Below the pieces are notes generated by a model. It was not told the DNA's origin. It ran no database searches and worked only from the letters and a program-made list of their open reading frames with translations. The position numbers and the translations under genes are program-made. DNA of 36,082 nucleotides. Source: Pirellulales bacterium (GTDB taxonomy: Bacteria; Planctomycetota; Planctomycetia; Pirellulales; UBA7805). Shown here piece after piece: positions 1 through 7,118 of the stretch. Position 1 is the first letter of the stretch; every line of letters begins with the position of its first letter. The DNA lies in the NCBI GenBank assembly GCA_030751095.1, contig JASMGX010000014.1:1-36082 (forward strand). The letters are read 5' to 3'.

Positions 1-2
1 AG

Positions 3-305
3 GCGGTCTTGGCTCGGGGCCTCGATGCGCAAACCGCGTTTGAAATTGTCTCCATTGATATTGCGGATATTGATGTGGGCGAAAATATCGGAGCCCGTCT
101 GCAGGCCGATCAGGCTGAGGCCGATACCCGGGTTGCTCAGGCGACAGCGGAAAGGCGACGGGCCGAGGCGGTTGCGCAGGAGCAGGCAATGAAGGCGAAA
201 GTGGCGGAAAACCGGGCCCATGTGGTGCTCGCCGAGGCTGAAGTACCGCGGGCGATGGCAGCCGCTTTTCGAGAAGGCCGGTTTTACGCGAACGGTCCGG
301 AATGA
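3..305 (+). CDS. floA: Flotillin-like protein FloA, C-terminal part (gene begins before the window)
   Basis: The frame is open from the window edge, so only the last 100 or so residues are present. The fragment carries the FloA (UPF0365) signature [20 protein letters not shown], then a long Ala/Glu/Arg-rich helix ([20 protein letters not shown]) and the pattern [16 protein letters not shown] near the end, which is how FloA proteins finish. Known family role: these SPFH-domain proteins form membrane-associated oligomers in functional membrane microdomains; the helix here is the oligomerising flotillin region, and the SPFH domain and membrane hairpin would lie upstream of the window. The TTG at 9 is not the start, because the frame continues upstream. 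It converges on the TPR gene that ends at 519. Family assignment is confident; the precise cellular role is inferred. Confidence 0.88.
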   Translation, partial: AVLARGLDAQTAFEIVSIDIADIDVGENIGARLQADQAEADTRVAQATAERRRAEAVAQEQAMKAKVAENRAHVVLAEAEVPRAMAAAFREGRFYANGPE

Positions 306-355
306 GCGGCCCCCGGTAAACCAATCTGCGGCGGCTAGGTTTCCAGCTACAATCC

Positions 356-398
356 CCGTTGCCACGTCCCCCGTTGCCACATCTCCGTTGCCACATCT
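356..398. repeat. Short tandem repeat, three units of 14-15 bp
   Basis: Units begin with CCGTTGCCAC at 356, 371 and 385; the last two (CCGTTGCCACATCT) are identical. A further partial CCGTTGC follows at 399. It lies in the convergent gap between floA and the TPR gene. The gap (306-518) otherwise shows only a small AT-rich dyad at 467-478 and no clear terminator. It is one of several unrelated micro-repeats placed just after stop codons in this window. Confidence 0.8.
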
Positions 399-497
399 CC
401 GTTGCTGCTACTAATGCCGGCTACTTCTGCTCGCCCCAATCCTCGTGGTTTTGGCCTCTAGAATTCATCCAAATGGATTGTCTTCAGAATTGTCTTC

Positions 498-640
498 AGG
501 TTTTTCTGGCTCGTCCGTTTAGTCCTCTTTAAAGGGATCTTCCGGCTCGTCTTTTGGTTTTTCTAGCTCGTCCGTTTCGTCCTCTGCAAAGGGATCTTCC
601 GGCTCGTCTTTTGGTTTTTCTGGCTCGTCCGTTCCTTCGT
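498..640 (-). repeat. 57-bp repeat units encoding the acidic tail, running past the stop codon
   Basis: AAAGGGATCT recurs at 531 and 588, and GTCCGTTT at 513 and 570, giving a period of exactly 57 bp (19 codons). Translated units contain DE(P/L)EKPKDEPEDPF(A/K)ED. A third, degenerate unit continues beyond the TAA at 519-521 in the same frame for 17 codons until TGA at 465-467. Confidence 0.8.
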
Positions 641-1199
641 CTTTTTGGGAGGCATCGTCCGCTTCCTCTTCTGAGCTACTCGTTGCGTCTTCATTATCGT
701 CCGAGGCCTCTTCTTCCGGTTCCAAAACAGGCTCCGGACTCTGTCTTTCTTTTCCTCGGGGCGTGAATCGGTCTTGATCCATTTCGCCGTGGCGCTTGTT
801 GATTTTGCGCCTTGCTTCGGTCCGATAGTTTTCCAACTCCAGGCGAGTCGGCCCTTGAATACGCATTAGTGCCCGGCTGACCGGATCGGCTAAATTTCCA
901 TCTTGCACCTCAATATCTGCAGCCTTCGCAAAATCCTGCTTTGCCTGTTCCGGCCGTCCCAGTTTCTGATAAGTCAGTCCACGAAAATAATATGCGCGGG
1001 GATCCCGGTTGCCACTCTCAATCGTCGTGGTCAGTCTTTCATGGGCCTGTCGATAGTCTCCTCCGAAATAGGCGTGGACTCCCATGCCATAGATCCGGCT
1101 GAGAATATCGTCTTGTTGGCAGAAAGCGATATCTGCGACAGCCAAGCATGAAAAAAGGAGCAGGGATCGAAGGCTATAGCGGGCAATGGTGGACAACAT
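519..1199 (-). CDS. Secreted TPR-repeat protein with acidic repetitive tail
   Basis: The start is taken as ATG at 1199 because GGAG lies about 9 bases upstream and the N-terminus then reads as a signal peptide (MLSTIARYSLRSLLLFSCLA). Upstream in-frame starts to 1391 would run through a hairpin at 1275-1299. The 226-residue product has about 27 signal residues. Roughly two TPR-like helical hairpins follow (residues 35-100, with DPRAYYFRGLTYQKLGRPEQ as the clearest). The C-terminal 75 residues are strongly acidic (Glu/Asp/Pro/Ser) and end in 19-residue repeats containing EKPKDEPEDPF. TPR modules usually bind proteins; the location is probably periplasmic. It follows coaB in the same direction but is separated from it by a probable terminator. 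No specific function can be assigned. The tail seems to have been shortened by a nonsense change (see findings). Confidence 0.7.
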   Translation of the reverse strand: MLSTIARYSLRSLLLFSCLAVADIAFCQQDDILSRIYGMGVHAYFGGDYRQAHERLTTTIESGNRDPRAYYFRGLTYQKLGRPEQAKQDFAKAADIEVQDGNLADPVSRALMRIQGPTRLELENYRTEARRKINKRHGEMDQDRFTPRGKERQSPEPVLEPEEEASDDNEDATSSSEEEADDASQKDEGTDEPEKPKDEPEDPFAEDETDELEKPKDEPEDPFKED

Positions 1200-1274
1200 T
1201 TCAAACTTCTCCAAAGACACTCTGGATGATGATTCGTGCTGGTTCAGACGCTCCGCTTTATTGTAAATAAACGT

Positions 1275-1299
1275 GCCCTCCGTTTCCAAAAGTGAGGGC
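1275..1299 (-). terminator. Hairpin terminator after coaB
   Basis: Perfect six-base stem GCCCTC (1275-1280) and GAGGGC (1294-1299). On the minus strand it is followed by ACGTTTATTTAC, a moderate T-rich tail. On the plus strand it is followed by eight T (1302-1309), so the structure is potentially bidirectional, although no plus-strand gene feeds into it. It lies between the coaB stop and the TPR gene start, where the end of the pheA-coaB run is expected. Confidence 0.5.
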
Positions 1300-1436
1300 G
1301 ATTTTTTTTCCTCATAGCAGATAGATGGTCCGGAAGTGCCGTTTTTGCTGAAAATACCAACCCAGAGAACGGCCGATTCTTTCATAGCCACTCTTTATAG
1401 AAGTTGGTTCCTCGCCCTGTGCGGTTCAAAAAGGAC

Positions 1437-2069
1437 TCAAGGCTCGCGAATCAGAGTCTCTTCGATGACCCCGAAAATTTGCTCGGCGACCGCCTCTTTT
1501 CGGCCTTCGAACGTTGCGATGATCTCTCCGCTCGGGGCGATGATTTCAACCGCGTTATTCTGCGAATGCATTGCCTCAACCTGATTGAGTACCATCAGGT
1601 TACAACTTTTTTTCTCGAGTTTGACCAAGGCGCGAAACCGGGGATCTTCTGTTTCCAAAGCAAATCCTACCACCCATCGCTGCTGTTTGGTCTTGGCTAG
1701 GGTGGCAACGATGTCTTCCGTTTCGATCAGTTTCAACTGTAGAGGTTCGCCGGTTTTTGCAATTTTGTTTGGCTCGATTTTTTTTGGGCGGTAGTCGCAC
1801 GGCGCCGCCACGCCGATTAGCCCATCGCATTCGGAGAATAATGTTTCGCAGCGTTCGAGCATTTCCTCGGTGGAAGTGACACGATGAACGTTCGCTTCGG
1901 GCGGATAGCTGATTGCTACTGGCCCGCTTACCACGATGACGTCATGTCCGGCGGCAACGGCTGCTACAGCAAGAGCGCTACCCATCCGCCCGCTCGATGC
2001 ATTGGTAAGATAACGTACCGGATCCAGATATTGCCGCGTGGGTCCGGAGGTGATGAGGATGCGTGACAT
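1437..2069 (-). CDS. coaB: Phosphopantothenate--cysteine ligase (CoaB, stand-alone)
   Basis: CoaB joins 4'-phosphopantothenate and cysteine using a nucleotide triphosphate, the second step of coenzyme A synthesis. The 210 residues match only the CoaB half of the usual CoaBC fusion. The N-terminal Rossmann motif TSGPTRQYLDPVRYLTNASS corresponds to the TAGGTxExIDPVRxITNxSSG region. AAPCDYRPKKIEPNKIAK corresponds to the AAVADWRP...KIKK region that binds the acyl-cytidylate intermediate, and VVGFALETED to the conserved VGFAxET motif. It begins 18 bases after the coaC stop, so the two halves are surely co-expressed. ATG at 2069 has no strong ribosome site, which fits translational coupling. The symbol is used in the CoaB sense, since bacteria with a fusion call the whole gene coaBC. 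Confidence 0.92.
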   Translation of the reverse strand: MSRILITSGPTRQYLDPVRYLTNASSGRMGSALAVAAVAAGHDVIVVSGPVAISYPPEANVHRVTSTEEMLERCETLFSECDGLIGVAAPCDYRPKKIEPNKIAKTGEPLQLKLIETEDIVATLAKTKQQRWVVGFALETEDPRFRALVKLEKKSCNLMVLNQVEAMHSQNNAVEIIAPSGEIIATFEGRKEAVAEQIFGVIEETLIREP

Positions 2070-2087
2070 ACCGCGCGGCGAAAGAGC

Positions 2088-2630
2088 TCAGTTATCGAAT
2101 CTACGTTGGATCTCGGCGAACAATACTTCTGCTTCCGCCATACGGCCGACTCCGGTCTGCCGACAACTTAGCCAGCCTTCGGTAGGCAGTACCACATCGA
2201 CGCCATCCTCACTGAGTTGACGGATATTTCTCTGTACGGCTGACTTTTCCCACATCGCGCTGTTCATTGCGGGCGCCAGCAGAATCGGGCAATTGCAGGA
2301 GAGGTAGAGCGTGCTGAGTAAATCTTCAGCCATTCCCGTTGCAGCTTTGGCCAGGAAGTTGGCGGTTGCAGGTGCAACGCAGAGGAGTTCCGCTTGCTCG
2401 GCCAGTTCAATGTGGGCGCCTAACGGATGCGCATCATCTGAAAAGGCCCGCGTATTCACCGGCCGTCCGGTAAGTGCGGAGAAGGTTGCCGTTCCCACGA
2501 ACTTACGCGCGGAGCGAGTCATAACGACAGAGACCTTCGCATCCGCTTGGACTAACTTGCTCACCAGTGAGGCCGTCTTATAGGCCGCGATCCCGCCGGT
2601 AACACCGATGAGAATTTCTCGGTTTTTCAT
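2088..2630 (-). CDS. coaC: Phosphopantothenoylcysteine decarboxylase (CoaC, stand-alone flavoprotein)
   Basis: CoaC oxidatively decarboxylates phosphopantothenoylcysteine to 4'-phosphopantetheine with FMN, the third step of CoA synthesis. Start ATG at 2630 gives 180 residues beginning MKNREILIGVTGGIAAYK, the family's flavin-binding N-terminus; the upstream in-frame TTG at 2654 adds eight residues with no family match. Key features seen: the catalytic-type His73 in GAHIELAEQA, the flavin/decarboxylase segment VAPATANFLAKAATGMAEDL, the PxMNxxMW motif (PAMNSAMW, residues 120-127), and the substrate-clamp cysteine C156 in SCRQTGVGRM. It lies between rpoZ and coaB; the 123-base gap to rpoZ is the longest in this part of the run. 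Gene identity is confident. Confidence 0.92.
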   Translation of the reverse strand: MKNREILIGVTGGIAAYKTASLVSKLVQADAKVSVVMTRSARKFVGTATFSALTGRPVNTRAFSDDAHPLGAHIELAEQAELLCVAPATANFLAKAATGMAEDLLSTLYLSCNCPILLAPAMNSAMWEKSAVQRNIRQLSEDGVDVVLPTEGWLSCRQTGVGRMAEAEVLFAEIQRRFDN

Positions 2631-2753
2631 GTGCAGCCTGTCGGAGAGGCTCAAACCCGGTCTCTATACAATGGGAAACGTACTCCAGACCGACTTCTCA
2701 TCGGGTGGACGACGAAGTCCCGTGAGGCTTCGCGTTTGAGAGCGGTTTGCCAA

Positions 2754-3017
2754 CTAGAGATTCTCCAAATCGAGCTCGGGTGGACTGCCCGCATCTTCGA
2801 CTTCTTCGGCGACGCGAACATTTGAGGAGGAGTCCAAGAAAATCTTGTCCTGTAGTATTTCTTGAACGACGATTTTCAATTTGTCATCCGTTTTGATATC
2901 CACCAACGGCCGAGAGCCTCCGTTCAGCGCAACGAGCCGTTTCTGAATAAGTGTTGATAGTTTGAAACGCCCACCAACTTTGTTGACGATTTCTTCTTCT
3001 CGCAGTTCATCCAACAT
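2754..3017 (-). CDS. rpoZ: RNA polymerase omega subunit
   Basis: An 87-residue protein with the omega pattern: an N-terminal helix ending in NKVGGRFKLSTLIQKRLVAL (compare vGsRFeLvlvaakRarql), then PLVDIKTDDKLKIVVQEILQ, and an acidic C-terminus. Omega binds the beta-prime C-terminus and helps assemble RNA polymerase. ATG at 3017 is preceded by GGGAG about 10 bases upstream. The gmk-rpoZ-coaBC order is a common bacterial arrangement and supports the call despite the low complexity of so short a protein. The final 20 residues (EDAGSPPELDLENL) look unstructured. Confidence 0.85.
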   Translation of the reverse strand: MLDELREEEIVNKVGGRFKLSTLIQKRLVALNGGSRPLVDIKTDDKLKIVVQEILQDKIFLDSSSNVRVAEEVEDAGSPPELDLENL

Positions 3018-3071
3018 GAATTGCCAGCTCCCAGGTTCAGAGGGGGATTAGAAAAGTGAGACACACGGTTC

Positions 3072-3119
3072 GTGCCGAATTTTCAGTGTGCCGAATTTTC
3101 AGTGTGCCGAATTTTCAGT
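3072..3119. repeat. 16-bp tandem repeat, three perfect copies, overlapping the gmk stop
   Basis: GTGCCGAATTTTCAGT occurs at 3072-3087, 3088-3103 and 3104-3119 without a mismatch. The TGA of gmk (3115-3117) sits inside the third copy. The 16-bp period is not a multiple of three and the array is almost wholly non-coding. It lies in the gmk-rpoZ spacer, so it would be transcribed in the operon message. Confidence 0.95.
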
Positions 3120-3705
3120 GTGTCTGTGTTGTTTCCGGGTCGTATTGCTTGAGGATCTCACAAAGCTGCTGTGTGGCCTGTTCTACATCGTCGTTGATCA
3201 CGACATGCCGATAAAAGTCGATGGACTCCATCTCACGGCCTGCAACCTTTATTCGCTGTTCAATGTCTTCCGCCGATTCCGTGCCGCGGGCTTTGAGTCG
3301 GCGTTCGAGCTCCTCCAGGGAACTGGGCCGCACAAAGATGGTGATTGCATCTGGATACCGCTCGAAGACCGCCATCGTGCCTTCAACATCAATCTCCAAG
3401 ACTACCCAATTTCCAGCCTCCAATCTAGGGGCGACCTCGCTTTGTAAGGTTCCGTACCAATGGCCCCGACTGTAGACCTCAAAGCATTCGAGAAACTCGC
3501 CCGCAGCACGTTTTTTCTCGAATTGTTTACTGGAGAGAAAATGGTAGTCGCGCCCTTCCGCTTCTCCGGGGCGTGGCTTTCGCGTTGTGGCAGACACGCT
3601 CCACTCGAGCGGCAGGCCACTCTGACGGAAGACTTTTCCAAGTAAAGTTGATTTTCCCGCGCCCGAAGGACCGGAAACGATGATCAGCTTGCCGGCTTTA
3701 GTCAT
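3115..3705 (-). CDS. gmk: Guanylate kinase
   Basis: Converts GMP and ATP to GDP and ADP, an essential step of nucleotide metabolism. The 196-residue product from ATG 3705 starts MTKAGKLIIVSGPSGAGKST, the Walker A loop of guanylate kinases. It continues with SVSATTRKPRPGEAEGRDYHFL (GMP-binding region, usually SxTTRxxRxGExxGxdYxF), EVYSRGHWYGT, WVVLEIDVEGTMAV, and the lid segment RLKARGTESAEDIEQRI. The longer in-frame extension to a TTG at 3750 has no ribosome site and no family match. Length is near the usual 190-210. It lies between yicC and rpoZ, the standard neighbourhood (yicC-gmk-rpoZ). Confidence 0.96.
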   Translation of the reverse strand: MTKAGKLIIVSGPSGAGKSTLLGKVFRQSGLPLEWSVSATTRKPRPGEAEGRDYHFLSSKQFEKKRAAGEFLECFEVYSRGHWYGTLQSEVAPRLEAGNWVVLEIDVEGTMAVFERYPDAITIFVRPSSLEELERRLKARGTESAEDIEQRIKVAGREMESIDFYRHVVINDDVEQATQQLCEILKQYDPETTQTH

Positions 3706-3762
3706 GATGTTGGTTCGTGTCTCGCAACGGTAGTTCTGTGAAACAGCCAAAATTGCTATCTG

Positions 3763-4644
3763 TTATTCCACATTTTGTACCATTTCTCGAATGCGTTCGA
3801 TGGCTGCTTTAATTTCAATCACATGCTTTGAAATCTCTGCATCGTTGGCTTTTGACCCGATCGTGTTGGTTTCGCGAAACATTTCCTGCGTCACAAATTC
3901 TAATCGCCGTCCATTGCCGTCATCGGTGTCCAAGGCATCATGAAATTGGCTGAGATGGCTCCGCAAACGAACAACCTCTTCGGAAATATCGCTCCGCTCC
4001 GCAAACAAACCAACTTCACGCACCACATCGCCCGGTCCCACTTCTGCGTCATATTGTGAGAGCAGACCGTTGATGCGATCGGTCAGGCGATTGGTATACG
4101 CCTTCACAACAGCAGGCATTCGGACTTCGATCGTGTCAAGGTTATCGCTAATAGTTGCAATGTTTGCACACATGTCGGTTTCCATCGCCTTCCCTTCGGT
4201 GGAGCGCATGCCGTTTAACTTCTCGAGGGCGGTTTTGGTGGCGGTTAGAACTAAATCCCATGTTTCTTCTGGGGGGCCGGAGCCTTTGGTATCTTCAACA
4301 ACACCGGGCAAGACCAGCAGTGAGGCGAGCGAAACGGTTCCATCCATGGGGTGACGTTTGTGAAACGCCTGCAACTGCTCGCGGTAGTGGTTTAAAACCT
4401 CTTCGTTGAGTTGGTAGGCAACACGATCACCTAGTTGCTGCAGACGGACACTGATGTGGACAGTACCGCGCTTGATGTACTGCCGCACGAGTCGCTCGAT
4501 CTGCGTTTCATGTCCAGCAATGCCATCACTCACGCGCGTATTGATTTTCAGGTGGCGGTTGTTGATCGAGCGGACTTCGACCGTAGCTGACAAATTGTCA
4601 CTCTCGACGCAGGACTCGCCGTACCCGGTCATGCTTATCAGCAA
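3763..4644 (-). CDS. yicC: YicC family endoribonuclease
   Basis: The 293-residue protein matches YicC/YloC: N-terminal SMTGYGESCVESDNLSATVE and VEVRSINNRHLKINTRV, and a C-terminal DUF1732-type end with LEFVTQEMFRETNTIGSKAN and IEIKAAIERIREMVQNVE. The family has been described as a stress-related endoribonuclease; the catalytic details are less settled than for classical RNases. The start is decided by AGGAG six bases upstream of a TTG at 4644. The internal ATG at 4632 (the M of MTGYG) is 18 bases from that site, too far to use it. It lies 57 bases before gmk, as in many bacteria. Identity is confident; the TTG start is moderately so. Confidence 0.92.
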   Translation of the reverse strand: MLISMTGYGESCVESDNLSATVEVRSINNRHLKINTRVSDGIAGHETQIERLVRQYIKRGTVHISVRLQQLGDRVAYQLNEEVLNHYREQLQAFHKRHPMDGTVSLASLLVLPGVVEDTKGSGPPEETWDLVLTATKTALEKLNGMRSTEGKAMETDMCANIATISDNLDTIEVRMPAVVKAYTNRLTDRINGLLSQYDAEVGPGDVVREVGLFAERSDISEEVVRLRSHLSQFHDALDTDDGNGRRLEFVTQEMFRETNTIGSKANDAEISKHVIEIKAAIERIREMVQNVE

Positions 4645-4704
4645 AAGAAACTCCTAGCAAATTCGAAGTGCGAAGGGGTGGATTGTGTCGATTCCTGTCC
4701 CTTG

Positions 4705-5148
4705 CTATGTACCACCGCTCGAGTTGTCACTGCCCGCATCATTGCTACTGGCGGGATTTGTATCGGCGGGCAATCCCGATTCAGAAGGCGGAGCCTTTTT
4801 CGGAGCAGATTTTTCTGATCCCTCGCCCGTTGCTGGTGGAACTGCCGCGTTGCCCTCGTCCGTTGTTGCCATACCCGCCCCCGCAGTGCCAGGGGGTTCG
4901 GGGATCATCGGTTCACTACCACCACTCAACATACGGACAGCGACAACACAGAACACAATCCAAATGAACGCAGTCCACATGGTGATCTTGGTAAAGGCAT
5001 CGCCCGCTTTAGCACCAAATGCGCTCTGTCCCCCTGCTCCACCAAGTGCACCGGCAAGTCCACCGCCGCGTCCTCGCTGGACCAGCACCAGTAGAATTAA
5101 GAACAGGGCGATGCCGATCAACGCCATGATGATAAAGAAAAGTTTCAT
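4705..5148 (-). CDS. secG: Preprotein translocase subunit SecG with long C-terminal tail
   Basis: SecG is the small accessory subunit of the SecYEG channel. The first 75 residues are typical: a first membrane helix ([20 protein letters not shown]), the [22 protein letters not shown] loop in which the Q-x-G/GGL..AFG residues are conserved, and a second helix ([19 protein letters not shown]). Unusual is the tail after the second helix, about 75 residues rich in Pro, Ala, Gly, Ser and Glu with no predicted structure. SecG proteins are commonly 70-115 residues, against 147 here. It lies between tpiA and yicC; tpiA-secG is a frequent pairing. The channel partner SecY is encoded at 31810-33192 in this window. 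Confidence 0.93.
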   Translation of the reverse strand: MKLFFIIMALIGIALFLILLVLVQRGRGGGLAGALGGAGGQSAFGAKAGDAFTKITMWTAFIWIVFCVVAVRMLSGGSEPMIPEPPGTAGAGMATTDEGNAAVPPATGEGSEKSAPKKAPPSESGLPADTNPASSNDAGSDNSSGGT

Positions 5149-5202
5149 CGCAGATACATTTTCCGTAGTAGTAATAGTTCATTCAGGGACAAGGCCGGAC
5201 CG

Positions 5203-5958
5203 CTAGGTGGCTTCCGCCAAAATTCCCAGGAAATCTTCAATATTCAGGCTTGCGCCGCCAACGAGTGCTCCGTCGACATCAGACTGGGAAAGCAAATTGG
5301 CCGCATTGCTCGGCTTTACGCTGCCACCATACTGGATGCGGACTGCGTCGGCCGTCTCGGCATTGTAGCAGTCCCGGATCATCCTGCGAAGATCGGCATG
5401 GACCTCCTGGGCCTGCTCTGGGGTGGCGACTTTTCCGGTGCCGATCGCCCAGACCGGCTCATACGCAATGGTCACGGAGGACATCTGAGAGGCCGAAATT
5501 CCCTGGAGCGAACCTGAGAGCTGTTTCTCCACGACAGCTTCTGTCTCACCCGCCTCCCTCTCTTCGAGCAATTCGCCCACACACAAAATAGGATTTAGGT
5601 CGACTGCCAGAGCGGCATCGATCTTACGGTTTATTTCCGCATCGGTTTCCCCGAGAATGTGACGCCGCTCACTATGCCCGAGAATGACATAGCGACAGCC
5701 GACATCCCGCAGCATAGGGCCGCTAATTTCTCCGGTGAACGCACCGGAGGGCTCAAAATACATGTTTTGGGCACCGAGAGCGACTGCCGAGTTTTCAAGT
5801 TCTCCACCTACGGCCAGCAGGTAAACGGCTGGCGGGCAAATCGCAATATCGATCCCCTGAAAGGCGCTTGAGTGTTTGACAATCTCTGCCGCCAACTGGA
5901 CCGCCCCACTGCTGTCAAGATTCATCTTCCAGTTCCCGGCGATAAAGGGCTTTCTCAT
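5203..5958 (-). CDS. tpiA: Triosephosphate isomerase
   Basis: Interconverts dihydroxyacetone phosphate and glyceraldehyde 3-phosphate in glycolysis and gluconeogenesis. The 251-residue protein contains all catalytic landmarks: AGNWKMN (Asn9, Lys11), ILGHSERR (catalytic His), [12 protein letters not shown] (catalytic Glu and the mobile loop 6 [15 protein letters not shown]), and the phosphate-binding [12 protein letters not shown] and ALVGGASL. The ATG overlaps the aroF stop by four bases (ATGA), and GGAGAGG lies about ten bases upstream inside aroF, so the two genes are translationally coupled. The frame is complete with no odd features. Confidence 0.97.
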   Translation of the reverse strand: MRKPFIAGNWKMNLDSSGAVQLAAEIVKHSSAFQGIDIAICPPAVYLLAVGGELENSAVALGAQNMYFEPSGAFTGEISGPMLRDVGCRYVILGHSERRHILGETDAEINRKIDAALAVDLNPILCVGELLEEREAGETEAVVEKQLSGSLQGISASQMSSVTIAYEPVWAIGTGKVATPEQAQEVHADLRRMIRDCYNAETADAVRIQYGGSVKPSNAANLLSQSDVDGALVGGASLNIEDFLGILAEAT

Positions 5959-6992
5959 TGGGATGCCTCTCCAACCGGTGAAATCTTTTTATCAAACAGT
6001 GTGACCAGATCGCGTATCTGTCCCGCCAGTTGGGCATATTGCTCGGGGCGCAGCGACTGTTGGCCGTCTGATAGCGCTTCTTCGGGACAGTGGTGCACTT
6101 CAAGGTGAACGCCGTCAGAGCCGGCCGCTACGCCCGCTAAAGCGCAACAGGGAATCAAATCGAGCCGACCGGTTGCATGGCTTGGATCGACAATAATCGG
6201 CAGGTGGGAAATGGCTTTGACTGCCGGGACGGCAGCGACATCAAAAAGATTTCGCGTTTCAGGGTCAAATCCCTTGATACCCCGCTCACATAAAATCACG
6301 TTCGGATTACCCTGAGAAAGAATATATTCCGCTGACATGAGAAGGTCTTTGACGGTCGCGCTCATGCCTCGCTTGAGCAATATCGGTTTGGTGGTACGAC
6401 CAACCTCGGTGAGCAGTACAAAATTCTGCATATTCCGTGCACCGATTTGAAACATGTCGACATACTCATGAATCAGATCAATGTGCCGCGGATCGATAAT
6501 TTCTGTCACTACCGGCATGCCATATTTATTGCCGGTATCGCGAAGTATTTTCAGGCCATCTTCGCCGAGTCCCTGAAAAGAGTATGGACTGGTGCGAGGC
6601 TTAAAAGCACCGCCACGCAGGATATTTGCCCCCCCGTCGCGGATTGCAGATCCAATCGCATCCATCTGCTCGCGACTTTCTACCGCGCAGGGTCCTGCAA
6701 TCATCCCCACATAACCACCACCAAACTTGACATGTCCCACCTCGATAATACTCGGTTTAGGATGTGCTTCGGCGCTTGCGAGCTTGAAGGGGGGCAGGAC
6801 CGGAACGACCTGGGCCACTGCCGGGATCGCCTGCAACGGCGCAACGGCGATTTTGGCTTCATCTCCAATGATGCCGATGACCGTACGATACGTCCCTCGA
6901 CTCAGGTGGGCTGTGAGACCGAGCCGCTCGATGCGTTCGAGGACATGCTCAATTTGTTCGTCGGTCGCGTCGGCGCGAAGAATAATAATCAC
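5955..6992 (-). CDS. aroF: 3-deoxy-7-phosphoheptulonate (DAHP) synthase, type I-beta
   Basis: Condenses phosphoenolpyruvate and erythrose 4-phosphate, the first step of the shikimate pathway. The 345 residues split into an N-terminal ferredoxin-like regulatory domain (about 1-85, starting [20 protein letters not shown]) and a TIM-barrel. The barrel shows the metal cysteine in [10 protein letters not shown], the PEP/phosphate motif [36 protein letters not shown] and GVHLEVHH. The N-terminal domain places it in the I-beta class, as in Thermotoga; such domains mediate feedback inhibition by aromatic amino acids (family knowledge). It lies downstream of pheA, giving two aromatic-pathway steps in the same run. 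The 126-base spacer to pheA shows no convincing terminator. Confidence 0.95.
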   Translation of the reverse strand: MIIILRADATDEQIEHVLERIERLGLTAHLSRGTYRTVIGIIGDEAKIAVAPLQAIPAVAQVVPVLPPFKLASAEAHPKPSIIEVGHVKFGGGYVGMIAGPCAVESREQMDAIGSAIRDGGANILRGGAFKPRTSPYSFQGLGEDGLKILRDTGNKYGMPVVTEIIDPRHIDLIHEYVDMFQIGARNMQNFVLLTEVGRTTKPILLKRGMSATVKDLLMSAEYILSQGNPNVILCERGIKGFDPETRNLFDVAAVPAVKAISHLPIIVDPSHATGRLDLIPCCALAGVAAGSDGVHLEVHHCPEEALSDGQQSLRPEQYAQLAGQIRDLVTLFDKKISPVGEASQ

Positions 6993-7118
6993 GATTTACT
7001 CTTTGACAGAGAAACAATGGGACATCCGAACGTGCGAACTATAGCGTTTTCGGTGAGAAAAAGGCATGGGGATGGTATCGCGAGACGCTATCTTTTTTTC
7101 TCCCGGCTATTCATCGCA

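Noticed and set aside
1200-1391. N-terminal extension of the TPR protein to 1391
   Set aside because: It crosses a hairpin terminator, and ATG 1199 has a good ribosome site and begins a signal peptide.
3072-3119. Possible CRISPR-like array (three repeats)
   Set aside because: Units are contiguous 16-mers without spacers and no cas genes are present; it is a simple tandem repeat. The same reasoning applies to the 13505-13598 array.
7020-7100. ATAGCG/CGCTAT pairing with a T7 run between aroF and pheA as terminator
   Set aside because: The arms are about 40 bases apart, and the T-run follows on the plus strand, where no gene reads into it; genes on both sides are on the minus strand.
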